Part shown: positions 51,740-61,650 of the stretch, one piece after another
Layout: the number at the start of each line of letters is the position of its first letter
Numbering within the stretch: the first letter of the stretch is position 1
Origin: Deltaproteobacteria bacterium
GTDB taxonomy: Bacteria; Desulfobacterota; Syntrophia; Syntrophales; JACQWR01
Length of the DNA stretch: 64,000 nt
Assembly: GCA_016209105.1 (NCBI GenBank)
Contig: JACQWR010000020.1
Coordinates: 62,001-126,000, forward strand
Direction of reading: 5' to 3'
Notes under the pieces: model-generated
Seen by the model: the letters and a program-made list of their open reading frames with translations, nothing else
The model's database searches: none
Told to the model about the DNA's origin: nothing
Program-made: the position numbers and the translations under genes

Positions 51740-52984
51740 ATGACAAAACGTCTGAACATAGCTGTCCTCTCGCGCACCACATACTGGCATGGCATGCGCG
51801 GCGGCATGGATGTACATGGCAGACTATTGGCGCAAGGGTTAGCCGCCCGCGGCCATCGTATTGTCTTCATCTGCACCCGTCACCCATCCGGAAAGACCGA
51901 TGAGGCAGAAAACGGGATAGAGCTCCATTATCTAAATGATACCGTTTCCGGATCGCGTCGCCATGGCTGGGCAGGGGCAAGTGTTCGTGCCCTGAGTGAC
52001 CTTCACCGAAAACAACCTTTCGATTTGGTTTGGAGTCAGAGCTACGACGGCTTCGGTTTGACAAAGGGCTACTCGAATATTGCCCGTATTCCCATGATAG
52101 CGACACTGCATGGCAGCATTCAACAGGAATTAACGACTTTCATCAGGAACGTACACCATTCTTGGCATCGCCCCGATGTGTTCATAAAAAAAATGACCGG
52201 CCTTCTCTTTTCCTATTTTGTAACCCAGAAGCCGGTGCTCCGCCACTGTCGGCGGATCATTACGGTCAGTAGAAAAATTACCGAAGATCTGCAGAAATGG
52301 TTCGGGAGGGCCACGGTAAAAAAATGTGTGACGATTTATAATGGCATTGACACGAGGATATTCTACCCTGATCCGTCGGCGAGGGCCTTCATCGGGGATC
52401 GTCATGCCATCAGCGAGAAAGAGGTGGTTCTCCTGACGCTGGGACGGATCACTCACGAGAAGGGACATCATCTGGCGATTGAGGCTCTGGGAATACTCAG
52501 ACGGACAGTTCCCGGCATTAGACTCCTGGTTGTCGGTGAAGGGGAAGGATTATCTGCACTGAAGCTTCTCGCTAAACACTTAGGCCTTTCCGACGCGGTG
52601 ATTTTTACCGGCACCGTCGACAATCCGGAGACGGCCTCCTACTATAACGCTGCGGATATCTTTGTCTTTCCCACACTCACGGTTGAGGGACTGCCTTTTG
52701 TGCTGATCGAGGCAATGGCCTGTGGAAAGCCGGTCATCGCATCAGAAATCGGCGGGAACGGCGAAGTGATCCGTGATGGTGTGAATGGCCTTCTCATCAA
52801 ACCGGGACAGCCATCAGGTATAGCGGATAAAATCAGAATGTTGATATCCAATGAAGAATATGCCAAGCGTCTTAGAGAGGGCGCGGAGGCGACAGTTAAA
52901 AGTGATTTTACTATTGAGCGGATGATAGACAAAACCCTTGATGTCATGCACGAGTGCGTAAGGAACCATGCCATCGCAAGATAA
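51740..52984 (+). CDS. GT4 family glycosyltransferase
   Basis: A 414-residue GT4 transferase. Seen: MRGGMDVHGRLLAQGLAARG (acceptor loop), TIYNGIDTRIFYPDP, LLTLGRITHEKGHHLAIEAL, and FPTLTVEGLPFVLIEAMACG with the E-x7-E pair. Overlaps the following gene by 17 bases, so translation is probably coupled. Confidence 0.88.
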   Translation: MTKRLNIAVLSRTTYWHGMRGGMDVHGRLLAQGLAARGHRIVFICTRHPSGKTDEAENGIELHYLNDTVSGSRRHGWAGASVRALSDLHRKQPFDLVWSQSYDGFGLTKGYSNIARIPMIATLHGSIQQELTTFIRNVHHSWHRPDVFIKKMTGLLFSYFVTQKPVLRHCRRIITVSRKITEDLQKWFGRATVKKCVTIYNGIDTRIFYPDPSARAFIGDRHAISEKEVVLLTLGRITHEKGHHLAIEALGILRRTVPGIRLLVVGEGEGLSALKLLAKHLGLSDAVIFTGTVDNPETASYYNAADIFVFPTLTVEGLPFVLIEAMACGKPVIASEIGGNGEVIRDGVNGLLIKPGQPSGIADKIRMLISNEEYAKRLREGAEATVKSDFTIERMIDKTLDVMHECVRNHAIAR

Positions 52985-54119
52985 CCCCCCCCAAATAAAA
53001 GTCTGTATTATCTCGACGATACAAAATGCACACATCATCCGATGGGCGCGCGCATTGATGTCAAAAGGATATGATATTGTAGTTATTTCCAGTGAACCAA
53101 ACGCGTGGAAGATAACGGATATCCCTGTCATGGAATGCCTGGCGGCAAGCGTTCCCTCCCCTGCGCGTCATTTGTTCAACCAGCTCACGAGAACAATCCG
53201 AATCGGGAAAATACTAAAAACGTTAAAACCGCATGTTGTCCACATTCATTCGCTTGATTACATTCACCCGCTGATGGTCGGTTTGGTGCATGGTGTTACA
53301 AATCGCTTTGATAACCTGATTGTTTCTACCTGGGGAACCGACGTGATCGGGAACGCGGATAATCCGGGAACAAGCAAAGGAACATGGGCAAAAAAGATCC
53401 TGTTGCGCCAAGCGAGAGAAATTACAGCCACGTCCCGATTCCTGGCGGATGCGACGGCACAATTGGCCCCAGCCGGCAAAACGGTTCATGTGATCCCGTT
53501 CGGCATTGATTGTACCATGTTCAGCCGGAAGGGCAAACGGGCCGCCGATAGCGTCGTACGGATCGGTTTTATCAAACATCTGGAACCCAAGTATGGTCCC
53601 GATGATCTTTTAAAAGCGATGGCTATCATTGCGAAGCAGATCCCCGACGTCCATTTAACCTTGGTCGGACATGGACAAATGGAGCCTTTTTTGAAGGACT
53701 TGGCCGTTCGTTTAGGGATCGAGACGCATCTTCGGTTTACCGGCTATGTGCCCTATGAACGGGTTCCGGAACTATTAGCCGGCATGGATATTTTTGTCAT
53801 GCCTTCCGTTGAGCATTCGGAGACGTTCGGTGTCGCGGCCATCGAAGCCCAGGCCATGGAAGTGCCGGTTGTCGCTTCAAATGTGGGGGGCGTATCCGAG
53901 GCTGTTATGGATGGGAAAACCGGTATTTTGGTGGAGCCGAGAAACATTCAGCAACTTGCGGCCGCTATCATAAAACTAATCAGAGAACCGGAATTAAGAC
54001 AACGTATGGGCGAAGAAGGCCGGCGGTTTGTATTGCAGAATTACAATATTGAAGAAAATGTTCGTTTGTTTGAGCGATTGTACCAAAACCTATCGGCCAC
54101 CTGTACCGCCCCACAGTGA
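52968..54119 (+). CDS. GT4 family glycosyltransferase
   Basis: A 383-residue GT4 transferase. Seen: PPQIKVCIISTIQNAHIIRW, LIVSTWGTDVIGNADNPGT, VIPFGIDCTMFSRKG, RIGFIKHLEPKYGPDDLLKA, and FVMPSVEHSETFGVAAIEAQ with the catalytic glutamates. Its start lies inside the previous gene; the next gene starts 13 bases after its stop. Confidence 0.88.
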   Translation: MPSQDNPPQIKVCIISTIQNAHIIRWARALMSKGYDIVVISSEPNAWKITDIPVMECLAASVPSPARHLFNQLTRTIRIGKILKTLKPHVVHIHSLDYIHPLMVGLVHGVTNRFDNLIVSTWGTDVIGNADNPGTSKGTWAKKILLRQAREITATSRFLADATAQLAPAGKTVHVIPFGIDCTMFSRKGKRAADSVVRIGFIKHLEPKYGPDDLLKAMAIIAKQIPDVHLTLVGHGQMEPFLKDLAVRLGIETHLRFTGYVPYERVPELLAGMDIFVMPSVEHSETFGVAAIEAQAMEVPVVASNVGGVSEAVMDGKTGILVEPRNIQQLAAAIIKLIREPELRQRMGEEGRRFVLQNYNIEENVRLFERLYQNLSATCTAPQ

Positions 54120-54132
54120 TCTGATTCAATAA

Positions 54133-55371
54133 ATGACGAAGAAGTTTGAAAAACTGAATTTATTTATCTTTGCCTATTGGCATGACAAGGGGTGGAAACG
54201 GTTTGTCGGCGCCACGGTGAAAATATGGGATCTTGCCCACAATGTGGCAGGACTCGGACACCATGTCGTTCTCTTTTTGCCGAAATATCATTTTCCCAAA
54301 GAGGACATTCCCTTCAAATTGGTCCAGATCCCCGTGCTTGATTTTCCTTTTCTTCGAGCACTGTCTTTTAATGTCTTTTTAACGTTCTTTCTTATCGGGC
54401 ATTATTTCATGCTCAACCCCAATGTTGTTTATGTCCGCAGAGGCATATCAATAATTCCCGCGATTTTTGCCAAGTTCAAAAAAGCGATGTTCCTTTATGA
54501 AATTAACGACGATCCATACCCGGACAGGATAAATTTCCGGTCGGGGCTCTTATCCCGGTTGGATGGTTGGATTGCACGTAAGACCGATGAACTATCGCTC
54601 TCTCTCTGTGATGCCGCCTTTGTGATCACGAAACAGATAGGAGAAAAAATCGTCAAGAAGCGACGGGACGTAGATCAAAATAAACTCCATGTTCTCCCGA
54701 GCGGTACCAATACGGATCTTTATCAGCCGCTTGCTCAAAAAGAATGTCGGTTAAAGCTGGATCTTGACGCTTCAAAAAAATATATCGGCTTTATGGGCAC
54801 GCTCCTTGATCATCAAGGGGTTGATGTTCTGATTGATGCCGCGCCAAGGGTACTTCAATCAATTCCGAATGCTGTTTTCGTCATTATGGGGGAAGGTCCC
54901 ATGAAAGACAAATGGCGGCGACGCGTTGAGCACCTGTCGCTCCAGGAACAGTTCCTATTTACCGGACAAGTCGAATATGCGGAAACACCGCTTTGGATCA
55001 ACGCTATGGATGTTTGTACGGCCCCGTTTTTAATCAAAGCCGGCCTGAGATCTCCCGTAAAGATATTCGATTATCTGGCTTGCGCCAAACCGGTCGTCGC
55101 TTCAAGGATTTCGGGAACGACCGATTTGTTTGCCGGTTCCGACGCCGTATGCCTGATCGAGCCCGAAAATCGTGACGCATTGGCACGGGCCTTGGTGGAT
55201 CTCCTGAAAAATGTTGGAAAGGTCACGGAGATGGGGTTGATCGGTCGCAAACTGGTCGAGACCCACTACAACCGTCGGGTTCTGGCCCAGAAGATCATGG
55301 ATACAGCGCATGCCCTGCAAAACCCAGAGGGAAATGGACCGGATCCGCACCACCAACGACAGACCGCATGA
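54133..55371 (+). CDS. GT4 family glycosyltransferase
   Basis: A 412-residue GT4 transferase. Seen: KLNLFIFAYWHDKGWKRFVG, VYVRRGISIIPAIFAKFKKA, HVLPSGTNTDLYQPLAQKEC, IGFMGTLLDHQGVDVLIDAA, and a C-terminal donor domain with PVKIFDYLACAKPVVASRIS. The usual second glutamate motif is shorter than in the neighbours (SPVKIFDYLA). Overlaps the next gene by 4 bases. Confidence 0.85.
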   Translation: MTKKFEKLNLFIFAYWHDKGWKRFVGATVKIWDLAHNVAGLGHHVVLFLPKYHFPKEDIPFKLVQIPVLDFPFLRALSFNVFLTFFLIGHYFMLNPNVVYVRRGISIIPAIFAKFKKAMFLYEINDDPYPDRINFRSGLLSRLDGWIARKTDELSLSLCDAAFVITKQIGEKIVKKRRDVDQNKLHVLPSGTNTDLYQPLAQKECRLKLDLDASKKYIGFMGTLLDHQGVDVLIDAAPRVLQSIPNAVFVIMGEGPMKDKWRRRVEHLSLQEQFLFTGQVEYAETPLWINAMDVCTAPFLIKAGLRSPVKIFDYLACAKPVVASRISGTTDLFAGSDAVCLIEPENRDALARALVDLLKNVGKVTEMGLIGRKLVETHYNRRVLAQKIMDTAHALQNPEGNGPDPHHQRQTA

Positions 55372-56519
55372 AGGAAGGCTCACCCATCAGGATCTTGCAT
55401 CTGATTGATTCTGCCGGGGTCGCCGGTGGTCAACGCTATCTCCTGGATTTACTCAGGCACTCCGATCCCTCTTTCGAGCATCACGTTGTTCTTTCCCAAG
55501 CCGGGCCCTTGGAAGAGATGTTGCGGGATCAACACTGCGGCTATGTGCTGATCCCGATGGCGGGGAAGTTTTCCTTCAGCGCCTTACGGAAAATCAGACA
55601 GTATCTCCATGATGAAAAGATCCAGATCGTCCATTCCCATGGTTATCGATCCAATCTCCAGGGGCGTCTGGCCTGTGCGCTGACCCGCGCCCGGAATATT
55701 GCCACGGTTCATGTGTCCCTGTACGATTATATCGACACGCCGCTCTTAACCCGCCGGTTCTACCTTCTCATTGAAAAAATGACCTCCTTTCTGGTTTCGA
55801 AATACATCTGCATTTCGACGGCCATGAGGGATGATTTTCGGAAAATGGGGATTCGACGAGAGAAGCTGCTGGTCATTCATAACGGGGTTGATCTTGCCGT
55901 CTTTCACCCCCGCACGGCGAACGAAGCGCTTTCCCGGTCGCTCGGCATTCAGGGGAATTGTCCCGTCATCGGCACGGTCGGCCGGATGGTAACCGAAAAA
56001 AAACAGATTGATCTGATGGAGGCCTTGTCCCTCCTCCAGGAGCGATGGCCAAAGCTGCAGTGCCTTTTTATCGGGACAGGGCCGCTCCTGGGACGGCTCG
56101 AACATCAGGCGGAGCAATTGGGAGTGGCCGGCAAATGCCTTTTCCCGGGCGTACGAACCGACATCGCTGAGTTCTATCCCCTGTTGGACGTGTTCATCCT
56201 TCCCTCCCGTCGCGAGCCCTTCGGATTGGTCCTGCTGGAGGCGATGGCCTCGAAGGTTCCCGTCATCGCGACGGCGGCCGGGGGACCGCTGGATATCATC
56301 CAATCCGGGTCGAATGGGCTTCTTGTCCCGCCTTCCAATCCGCGGGAACTTGCCGCCGGCATAGATTTCCTCTTGTCCAACCCGGATCGAGCCAAGGTGG
56401 TGGCGCAGCAGGGGTATGAGACGGTTCGCAAAGACTACAGGATTCAGGACACCATTCGGAAAGTCTGCGACGTGTACCGGTTTACAAGCATGATGATCAC
56501 GGGTTTGAATTACCAATAA
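55368..56519 (+). CDS. GT4 family glycosyltransferase
   Basis: A 383-residue GT4 transferase. Seen: LHLIDSAGVAGGQRYLLDLL, IVHSHGYRSNLQGRLACAL, VIHNGVDLAVFHPRT, IGTVGRMVTEKKQIDLMEAL, and LPSRREPFGLVLLEAMASKV with the E-x7-E pair. Adds one residue to the glycan; donor unknown. Followed by the GT9 gene after 2 bases. Confidence 0.88.
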   Translation: MKEGSPIRILHLIDSAGVAGGQRYLLDLLRHSDPSFEHHVVLSQAGPLEEMLRDQHCGYVLIPMAGKFSFSALRKIRQYLHDEKIQIVHSHGYRSNLQGRLACALTRARNIATVHVSLYDYIDTPLLTRRFYLLIEKMTSFLVSKYICISTAMRDDFRKMGIRREKLLVIHNGVDLAVFHPRTANEALSRSLGIQGNCPVIGTVGRMVTEKKQIDLMEALSLLQERWPKLQCLFIGTGPLLGRLEHQAEQLGVAGKCLFPGVRTDIAEFYPLLDVFILPSRREPFGLVLLEAMASKVPVIATAAGGPLDIIQSGSNGLLVPPSNPRELAAGIDFLLSNPDRAKVVAQQGYETVRKDYRIQDTIRKVCDVYRFTSMMITGLNYQ

Positions 56520-56521
56520 AC

Positions 56522-57574
56522 ATGGAAGCGTCCCCGTCATCCATCCTGGTGGTGCTGATTGCGGGAATCGGGGATCTGGTTCTGGCCTCGCCGAGCCTCC
56601 GCGCGGTCAGAAACAGATATCCTGATGCCGATATTCATTTAATAACGAGCACCGACGCCTTGCCGGTGGCCAGACATTACCGGATGGTGGATCAGGTAAC
56701 CGCTTTTCCAATCCGCGAATTACGGCGAAGCAAAAAACACCTTCTCCAGATTCCGGGACTGCTCTGGGGGCTTCGGCAAAAAAAATTCACCCTTGCCGTC
56801 AACCTTTTTCGGGTCAGCTCGCTGAGGGGGGCGATCAAGATGGGGTTGCTCTTCCTGTCTTTGGGGGCCAAAATCAAGATTGGCCATGACAACCACGGCT
56901 TTGGTTTATTTCTTACCGCCGCTGTGCCGGCAGATACATTCACGGGGCGTCATGTCGCCGATGCGATGCTGGAGATCGCTTTAAAGGCCGGCGGCGTCCC
57001 GGATGCTCTCGGCACGGAGGTGTTCTGGGATGCGGAAGTCGGCGCCAAATGGGATCATTTTTTTACCCCTCTCGCGGGAGAAATCGTCGTGGGAATCCAT
57101 CCGGGAGGGGACCGGGAAACGCGACGGTGGCATCCGGATCGTTTTGCCGCTGTCGGTGAAAAGATCGCCCGGCAGTTCCATGCTCGGATCATTCTCCTTG
57201 GCGGCCCGTCGGAGACAGATCTGGCCGCTCGCGTTGGAAGCAGGCTCCCGTCCAATGTCACCGTTAACCTTTCAGGAAAAGTACCAGTTGATGAACTGGC
57301 CTGCCTTATCAGCCGGCTGGATTTGCTGCTCACCAACGACAGCGGACCGATGCATATTGCCGCGGCCACCAAGACCCCCGTGGTGGCCCTCTTCGGTCCG
57401 GGAGACCCCTTGCTCAATGGGCCATATACCCAGCCGGAGCTATATCGGGTGATCCGTAAGGAGGTGCTCTGTGACCGCCCCTGCGGGGTAAAGCGATGTT
57501 CTCCTCTGTCATGCCTGGATCTGATTGCACCGGAAGAGGTGGCAGCGGCATGTGCCGAGTTGCTGAACGGTTAA
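56522..57574 (+). CDS. GT9 (heptosyltransferase-like) family protein
   Basis: A 350-residue GT9 protein. Seen: ILVVLIAGIGDLVLASPSLRAVRN (in part) at the N-terminus, ADIHLITSTDALPVA, VVGIHPGGDRETRRWHPDRF with the conserved PG, and LLTNDSGPMHIAAATKTPVVALFG (in part) near residue 270-292. Family members transfer heptose or related sugars in lipopolysaccharide cores. Here it lies among capsule-type genes, so the sugar may differ. Confidence 0.88.
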   Translation: MEASPSSILVVLIAGIGDLVLASPSLRAVRNRYPDADIHLITSTDALPVARHYRMVDQVTAFPIRELRRSKKHLLQIPGLLWGLRQKKFTLAVNLFRVSSLRGAIKMGLLFLSLGAKIKIGHDNHGFGLFLTAAVPADTFTGRHVADAMLEIALKAGGVPDALGTEVFWDAEVGAKWDHFFTPLAGEIVVGIHPGGDRETRRWHPDRFAAVGEKIARQFHARIILLGGPSETDLAARVGSRLPSNVTVNLSGKVPVDELACLISRLDLLLTNDSGPMHIAAATKTPVVALFGPGDPLLNGPYTQPELYRVIRKEVLCDRPCGVKRCSPLSCLDLIAPEEVAAACAELLNG

Positions 57575-57605
57575 TGCACACAGGCTTGCTAAGGCACCTC
57601 CTGGC

Positions 57606-58826
57606 ATGAATCCTATGGGTTATAAAATTAAGGTCATCCATGTCATCACCCGTTTCGACAAGGGGGGCTCGGCGGAAAACACCTTCCTGACCGTCCGCGA
57701 TCTCGATAAGGAACGTTACGATCCCGTCCTTGTCATGGGGGCGTCTTCGACCGGGAATTCAGCAGATCCGGAAACTACCGCAGTGCAAGCCAATATCGCA
57801 GCCACGATCGAACATGGCGTCCGCCTGATTTCACTTGGCCACCTGGTTCGGGATCTCAGGCCTGTTTCCGACCTGATTGCCTTTTTCTCCCTGCTGAGGA
57901 TCATCCGGAGCGAACGGCCCCATATCGTCCACACCCATACCTCCAAGGCAGGCATCCTGGGCAGGTGGGCGGCGTTCCTCTGCCGCGTTCCCCTCATTGT
58001 CCACACCCCGCACGGCCATGTATTCTGGGGCTACTTCGATCCATGGAAAACCCGCCTGTTCATCCTGTTGGAACGGTGGACCGCCCGGATTACCACGACC
58101 ATTGTGACTCTCACACCGCAGGAGAGAGAGGATCATCTCCGTTTCCGCATCGCTCCGGAGGAGAAATTCACCGTCATCCATAGCGGTGTTGATCTGAGGC
58201 GCTTCCTCGCCGATCGGTCGCTGCCGGCCGGGACAGAGACAGAGTTGGGGATTTCTCCGGAGGCGACGGTTGTCGGTACGGTGGGCCGCCTGACCGCCGT
58301 CAAGGGTCAGGAGGTGCTGATCCGAGCGGTATCCGAACCCATCCGGCGGGGAGAGAGGCTCTTTCTTGTGCTCCTGGGGGAGGGCGAATTGCGACGGGAG
58401 TTGGAACAATTGACCCTCCGCCTGGGTATCGAAAAAAATGTCCGTTTTTTAGGCTGGCGCCCCGATGTGGCGCGGATTATGGCTGCCTGCGACATCGTTT
58501 GCCTTCCCTCCCACAACGAGGGGATGGGCAAGGTCCTCGTGGAGGCGATGGCGCTGGGGAAACCGATTATTGCCAGCGACATCGGCGGTATACGGGATAT
58601 GGTGCATTCAGGGGAAAACGGGTTTCTCGTCCCCGTAGGGGATGTTCATGCCTGGGCCGAGGCAATCGCCCGTCTGTGCCGCGATCCGGAACGTCGCCGC
58701 AGCATGGGGGATGTCGGCAGGCAGATGGCGCCCCGTTACAGCTCGGAGGAGATGATAAAAATGATTGACCAACTGTATGGAAAATTGTTAAATAAAAACC
58801 ACAGTATGAGGCCGTCTACTATTTAG
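57606..58826 (+). CDS. GT4 family glycosyltransferase
   Basis: A 406-residue GT4 transferase. Seen: VIHVITRFDKGGSAENTFLT, IVHTHTSKAGILGRWAAFL, LIVHTPHGHVFWGYFDPW, VIHSGVDLRRFLADRS, VGTVGRLTAVKGQEVLIRAV, and LPSHNEGMGKVLVEAMALG with the E-x7-E pair. The HTPHGHVFWG-type segment is shared with transferases that act on lipid-linked undecaprenyl sugars, though this is only a resemblance. Ends the transferase run. Confidence 0.88.
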   Translation: MNPMGYKIKVIHVITRFDKGGSAENTFLTVRDLDKERYDPVLVMGASSTGNSADPETTAVQANIAATIEHGVRLISLGHLVRDLRPVSDLIAFFSLLRIIRSERPHIVHTHTSKAGILGRWAAFLCRVPLIVHTPHGHVFWGYFDPWKTRLFILLERWTARITTTIVTLTPQEREDHLRFRIAPEEKFTVIHSGVDLRRFLADRSLPAGTETELGISPEATVVGTVGRLTAVKGQEVLIRAVSEPIRRGERLFLVLLGEGELRRELEQLTLRLGIEKNVRFLGWRPDVARIMAACDIVCLPSHNEGMGKVLVEAMALGKPIIASDIGGIRDMVHSGENGFLVPVGDVHAWAEAIARLCRDPERRRSMGDVGRQMAPRYSSEEMIKMIDQLYGKLLNKNHSMRPSTI

Positions 58827-58847
58827 ATATTCATCGGAGAGCGTCCC

Positions 58848-60335
58848 ATGCATAATCCCCGTAACCGGACAAAGTTATCCCCCGTTTATAAAAGCGCCCG
58901 TCTTCTGCTCTTGGTGCTGCTCACCTCGTTTATCGTGATCGGGGGTCTTTCTGTCCCGCCGGCCATGGCCTTAGAACCGGTGCCGGCCCTCATTGACCTG
59001 CGCACAACCTTCAGCGACGGCGCATACGATCCCGATACTCTGGTACAGATGGCCGTAAATAAGGGATTCAGCGTCATCATTCTCAACGATCATGACCGGA
59101 TGGTCATGGAATATGGTTTGCCGCCCTTCCGGAACATCATCAAGAAACGGGAGGAGAGGAACTCGATCAACAGAGCCGGGGCGGACAAGTATTTGCGCAT
59201 GATAGAAAGTCTTCGCAAGGTGTACCCGGACGTGGTCCTGATCCCCGGCACGGAGAGCACCCCTTTCTATTACTGGACGGGCAGTCCGTTTACCGGAAAT
59301 CTGACCGCCAATGATCACGAGCGGCGGATCCTGACGATAGGACTCGAAAAATCGGACGACTACAAAACCCTGCCCGTTCTGCACAACAGTCACTCCCAGA
59401 CCGATCTCCGGACTGCGATGCCCTCACTTTTTGCCTTCGGGCTCTCCTTCCTCATCGCCCTCTACTTCCTCTTCAAGCCGGGCTGGTGGCGAATTTCCGG
59501 TGTGGGGTTGGCCATCCTCAATGCGGCGTTTTTCATCAATATCGTTTTCGCCCGGCCCTCTCCCTTTGATGCGTACCACGGCAAGCAGGGCGCGGCGCCG
59601 TATCAGCTGTTTATTGATGCCGTCGGTCGGAAGGGGGGGCTTACCTTCTGGAACTATCCGGAAACACGTTCCGGGGTGCGAACGCTGGGTACTGTTCGGG
59701 TCAAGACGCTTCCCTATCCCGGAATGATCCTGGAGACAAAGAATTACACCGGCTTTGCCGCTCTTTACGGGGATACGATCACCATCACGGAGCCGGGAAA
59801 CGTGTGGGACGTGGTCTTAAGAGAGTATTGTCGGGGGTTCCGCGAACGCCCGCCATGGGGCATTGCCACGGCGGATTTTCACCGGGAAGGCAGTGCCGGT
59901 CAGAGCCTGGGTGATTTTCAGACCGTCCTTTGGCTTCCCGACAAATCCCGGCAATCTGTCCTAACAGCTCTCAAAAACGGCAAGATGTACGCCTGTCGGG
60001 GCAAGTTTCCGCAGATTCCGAGACTCAACGAATTTTCCGTCTCTGCCGCTGCGCCGGATGCGGCCCCCCGGATGATTTCCGGGGACGAACTTGTTCTGGA
60101 GCGCAATCCCCGCATCCGGATTACCGTCTCCGGCTCCGCGGAGGAAAAAGAGACGGTACAGGTGCGTCTGATTCGCTCCGGTACCCTCATCCAGACCTTT
60201 ACGGGAGAATTGCCCCTGAATATTGATTATACGGATACTCTGGAGACGCCGGGGGAAAAGATCTACTACCGGATGGATATGACCGGATATGGGACCATCG
60301 TCTCCAACCCGATCTTCGTGACATTTGCAAAATGA
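58848..60335 (+). CDS. PHP-type protein with signal and two central membrane helices
   Basis: A 495-residue protein. N-terminal signal-like segment (LLLLVLLTSFIVIGGLSVPP, AMA-L cleavage). The first third resembles PHP phosphoesterases: DLRTTFSDGAYDPDTLVQMA, VIILNDHDRMVMEYG, VLIPGTESTP, but the canonical His pairs are partly changed (LRTTFSDG for H-x-H). Two adjacent hydrophobic segments (LFAFGLSFLIALYFLF, GVGLAILNAAFFINIVF) split it at about residues 190-235. FNYPE-like and TADFHREG lie later. Function unknown; found in several exopolysaccharide loci. Overlaps the WbqC gene by 4 bases. Confidence 0.7.
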   Translation: MHNPRNRTKLSPVYKSARLLLLVLLTSFIVIGGLSVPPAMALEPVPALIDLRTTFSDGAYDPDTLVQMAVNKGFSVIILNDHDRMVMEYGLPPFRNIIKKREERNSINRAGADKYLRMIESLRKVYPDVVLIPGTESTPFYYWTGSPFTGNLTANDHERRILTIGLEKSDDYKTLPVLHNSHSQTDLRTAMPSLFAFGLSFLIALYFLFKPGWWRISGVGLAILNAAFFINIVFARPSPFDAYHGKQGAAPYQLFIDAVGRKGGLTFWNYPETRSGVRTLGTVRVKTLPYPGMILETKNYTGFAALYGDTITITEPGNVWDVVLREYCRGFRERPPWGIATADFHREGSAGQSLGDFQTVLWLPDKSRQSVLTALKNGKMYACRGKFPQIPRLNEFSVSAAAPDAAPRMISGDELVLERNPRIRITVSGSAEEKETVQVRLIRSGTLIQTFTGELPLNIDYTDTLETPGEKIYYRMDMTGYGTIVSNPIFVTFAK

Positions 60336-61024
60336 TCGTCGCCGTCCATCAACCCCAGTACCTGCCCTGGCTCGGTTATTTCGCAAAGATGGATCGCGCC
60401 GATGTCTTTGTCCTGCTCGATACGGTCCAGTTTAAAAAGAACGAGTGGCAGAACCGCAACCGGATCAAGACGGCCGACGGTTGGCAATGGCTGACCGTGC
60501 CGGTGACCTATACCTTTCCGCAACGAATCTATGAGGTGGCCGTCAACAATCGGGACCGCTGGCAGCATAAACAGCGGCAGGCCATTGTTTCCAACTACCG
60601 GAAGGCCCCGTGGTGGGAGAGTCTTGTCCCCTTTATTGAGGAGATACTGACCCCGCAATGGGACGGCCTCGCCTCGCTGAACATCCATGCCGTCAAGAGA
60701 CTGGCCGAGATCCTGGGGATTGAAACCCCGCTGTACGTCGCCTCGAAACTCCCGGCATTTCCCGATGATCCGGACGAACGGTTGATCGCCATCACGAAGC
60801 ACTTTGGGGCGGATACCTACCTGGCCGGCGGCGGCGGCCGGAGCTATATGGATCTGCGTCGGTATGAACAAAACAGCATAGAAGTCATTTTTCAGGAGTA
60901 CCACCATCCGGTATACGGACAGTTGTTCGGTCCTTTTGAACCGTTCATGTCGGTCGTGGACCTGATGTTCAATCACGGCAAGGAGAGCCTGAGCATTCTG
61001 AGAGCGGGGGGAGGTAAGGGATGA
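60332..61024 (+). CDS. WbqC family protein
   Basis: A 230-residue WbqC-like protein. The family signature is plain: MIVAVHQPQYLPWLGYFAKM, VLLDTVQFKKNEWQNRNRI, and LAGGGGRSYMDLRRYEQ. WbqC-like proteins occur in O-antigen loci and are thought to act in amino-sugar modification, perhaps as acyl or amidotransferases; mechanism unknown. It overlaps the genes on both sides by 4 bases, so the set WbqC-deacetylase-aminotransferase is co-translated. Confidence 0.85.
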   Translation: MIVAVHQPQYLPWLGYFAKMDRADVFVLLDTVQFKKNEWQNRNRIKTADGWQWLTVPVTYTFPQRIYEVAVNNRDRWQHKQRQAIVSNYRKAPWWESLVPFIEEILTPQWDGLASLNIHAVKRLAEILGIETPLYVASKLPAFPDDPDERLIAITKHFGADTYLAGGGGRSYMDLRRYEQNSIEVIFQEYHHPVYGQLFGPFEPFMSVVDLMFNHGKESLSILRAGGGKG

Positions 61025-61650
61025 AGATTTTAGCCATCGGCGCCCATCCGGACGACATTGAGGCCGGTTGCGCGGGGACACTGGCCAAATACGCGCGGAA
61101 CGGCCATGACGTCTACCTGCTCGTCATGACCGAAGGCGGCATGGGCGGGGAAAGCGCGATCAGAAAAAGGGAGCAAACGCGGTCGGCGAAGCTCCTCAAA
61201 CCCTGTAAAGTAATCTGGGGCGGGTATAAGGATACGCTGCTGTCGCCCCATATGAACCAGATGGTGCATGAGATCGAAGCCGTTCTGAAGGAGATTGCCC
61301 CCGACTTCATTTTCGTTCATTACGAGGAGGATACCCACCAGGATCATCGCGCCCTTGCCAAGGCAACGATCTCTGCCACGCGCTACATCCAGAACGTCCT
61401 CTTCTACGAGGGACCGACGACCCAAAACTTCTCCCCCGCCGTCTTCGTGGACATCAGGGAGACACTCGATGTGAAATTAGCTACCCTCCTGGCGCACCAT
61501 TCCCAGGTGCAAAAGACCAACATCGAGGGGCTGGCCATCACGGACATCGTCCGCTCCACCGCCGTCTTTCGCGGCATCCAGGGCAGGGTGCAGCTTGCGG
61601 AGGCATTTGTCCCCCTGCGTCTGTTCATCAATGTCGCTGAGTTTATATGA
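61021..61650 (+). CDS. PIG-L/LmbE family deacetylase
   Basis: A 209-residue zinc deacetylase of the PIG-L (LmbE) family. Motifs: AIGAHPDDIEAGCAGTLA (about residues 5-22, zinc and catalytic Asp), MTEGGMGGESAIRKREQT, and YEEDTHQDHRALAKAT with the third His. Family members deacetylate GlcNAc-containing substrates. Between WbqC and the aminotransferase, it may remove an acetyl group before re-acylation. Confidence 0.88.
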   Translation: MKILAIGAHPDDIEAGCAGTLAKYARNGHDVYLLVMTEGGMGGESAIRKREQTRSAKLLKPCKVIWGGYKDTLLSPHMNQMVHEIEAVLKEIAPDFIFVHYEEDTHQDHRALAKATISATRYIQNVLFYEGPTTQNFSPAVFVDIRETLDVKLATLLAHHSQVQKTNIEGLAITDIVRSTAVFRGIQGRVQLAEAFVPLRLFINVAEFI

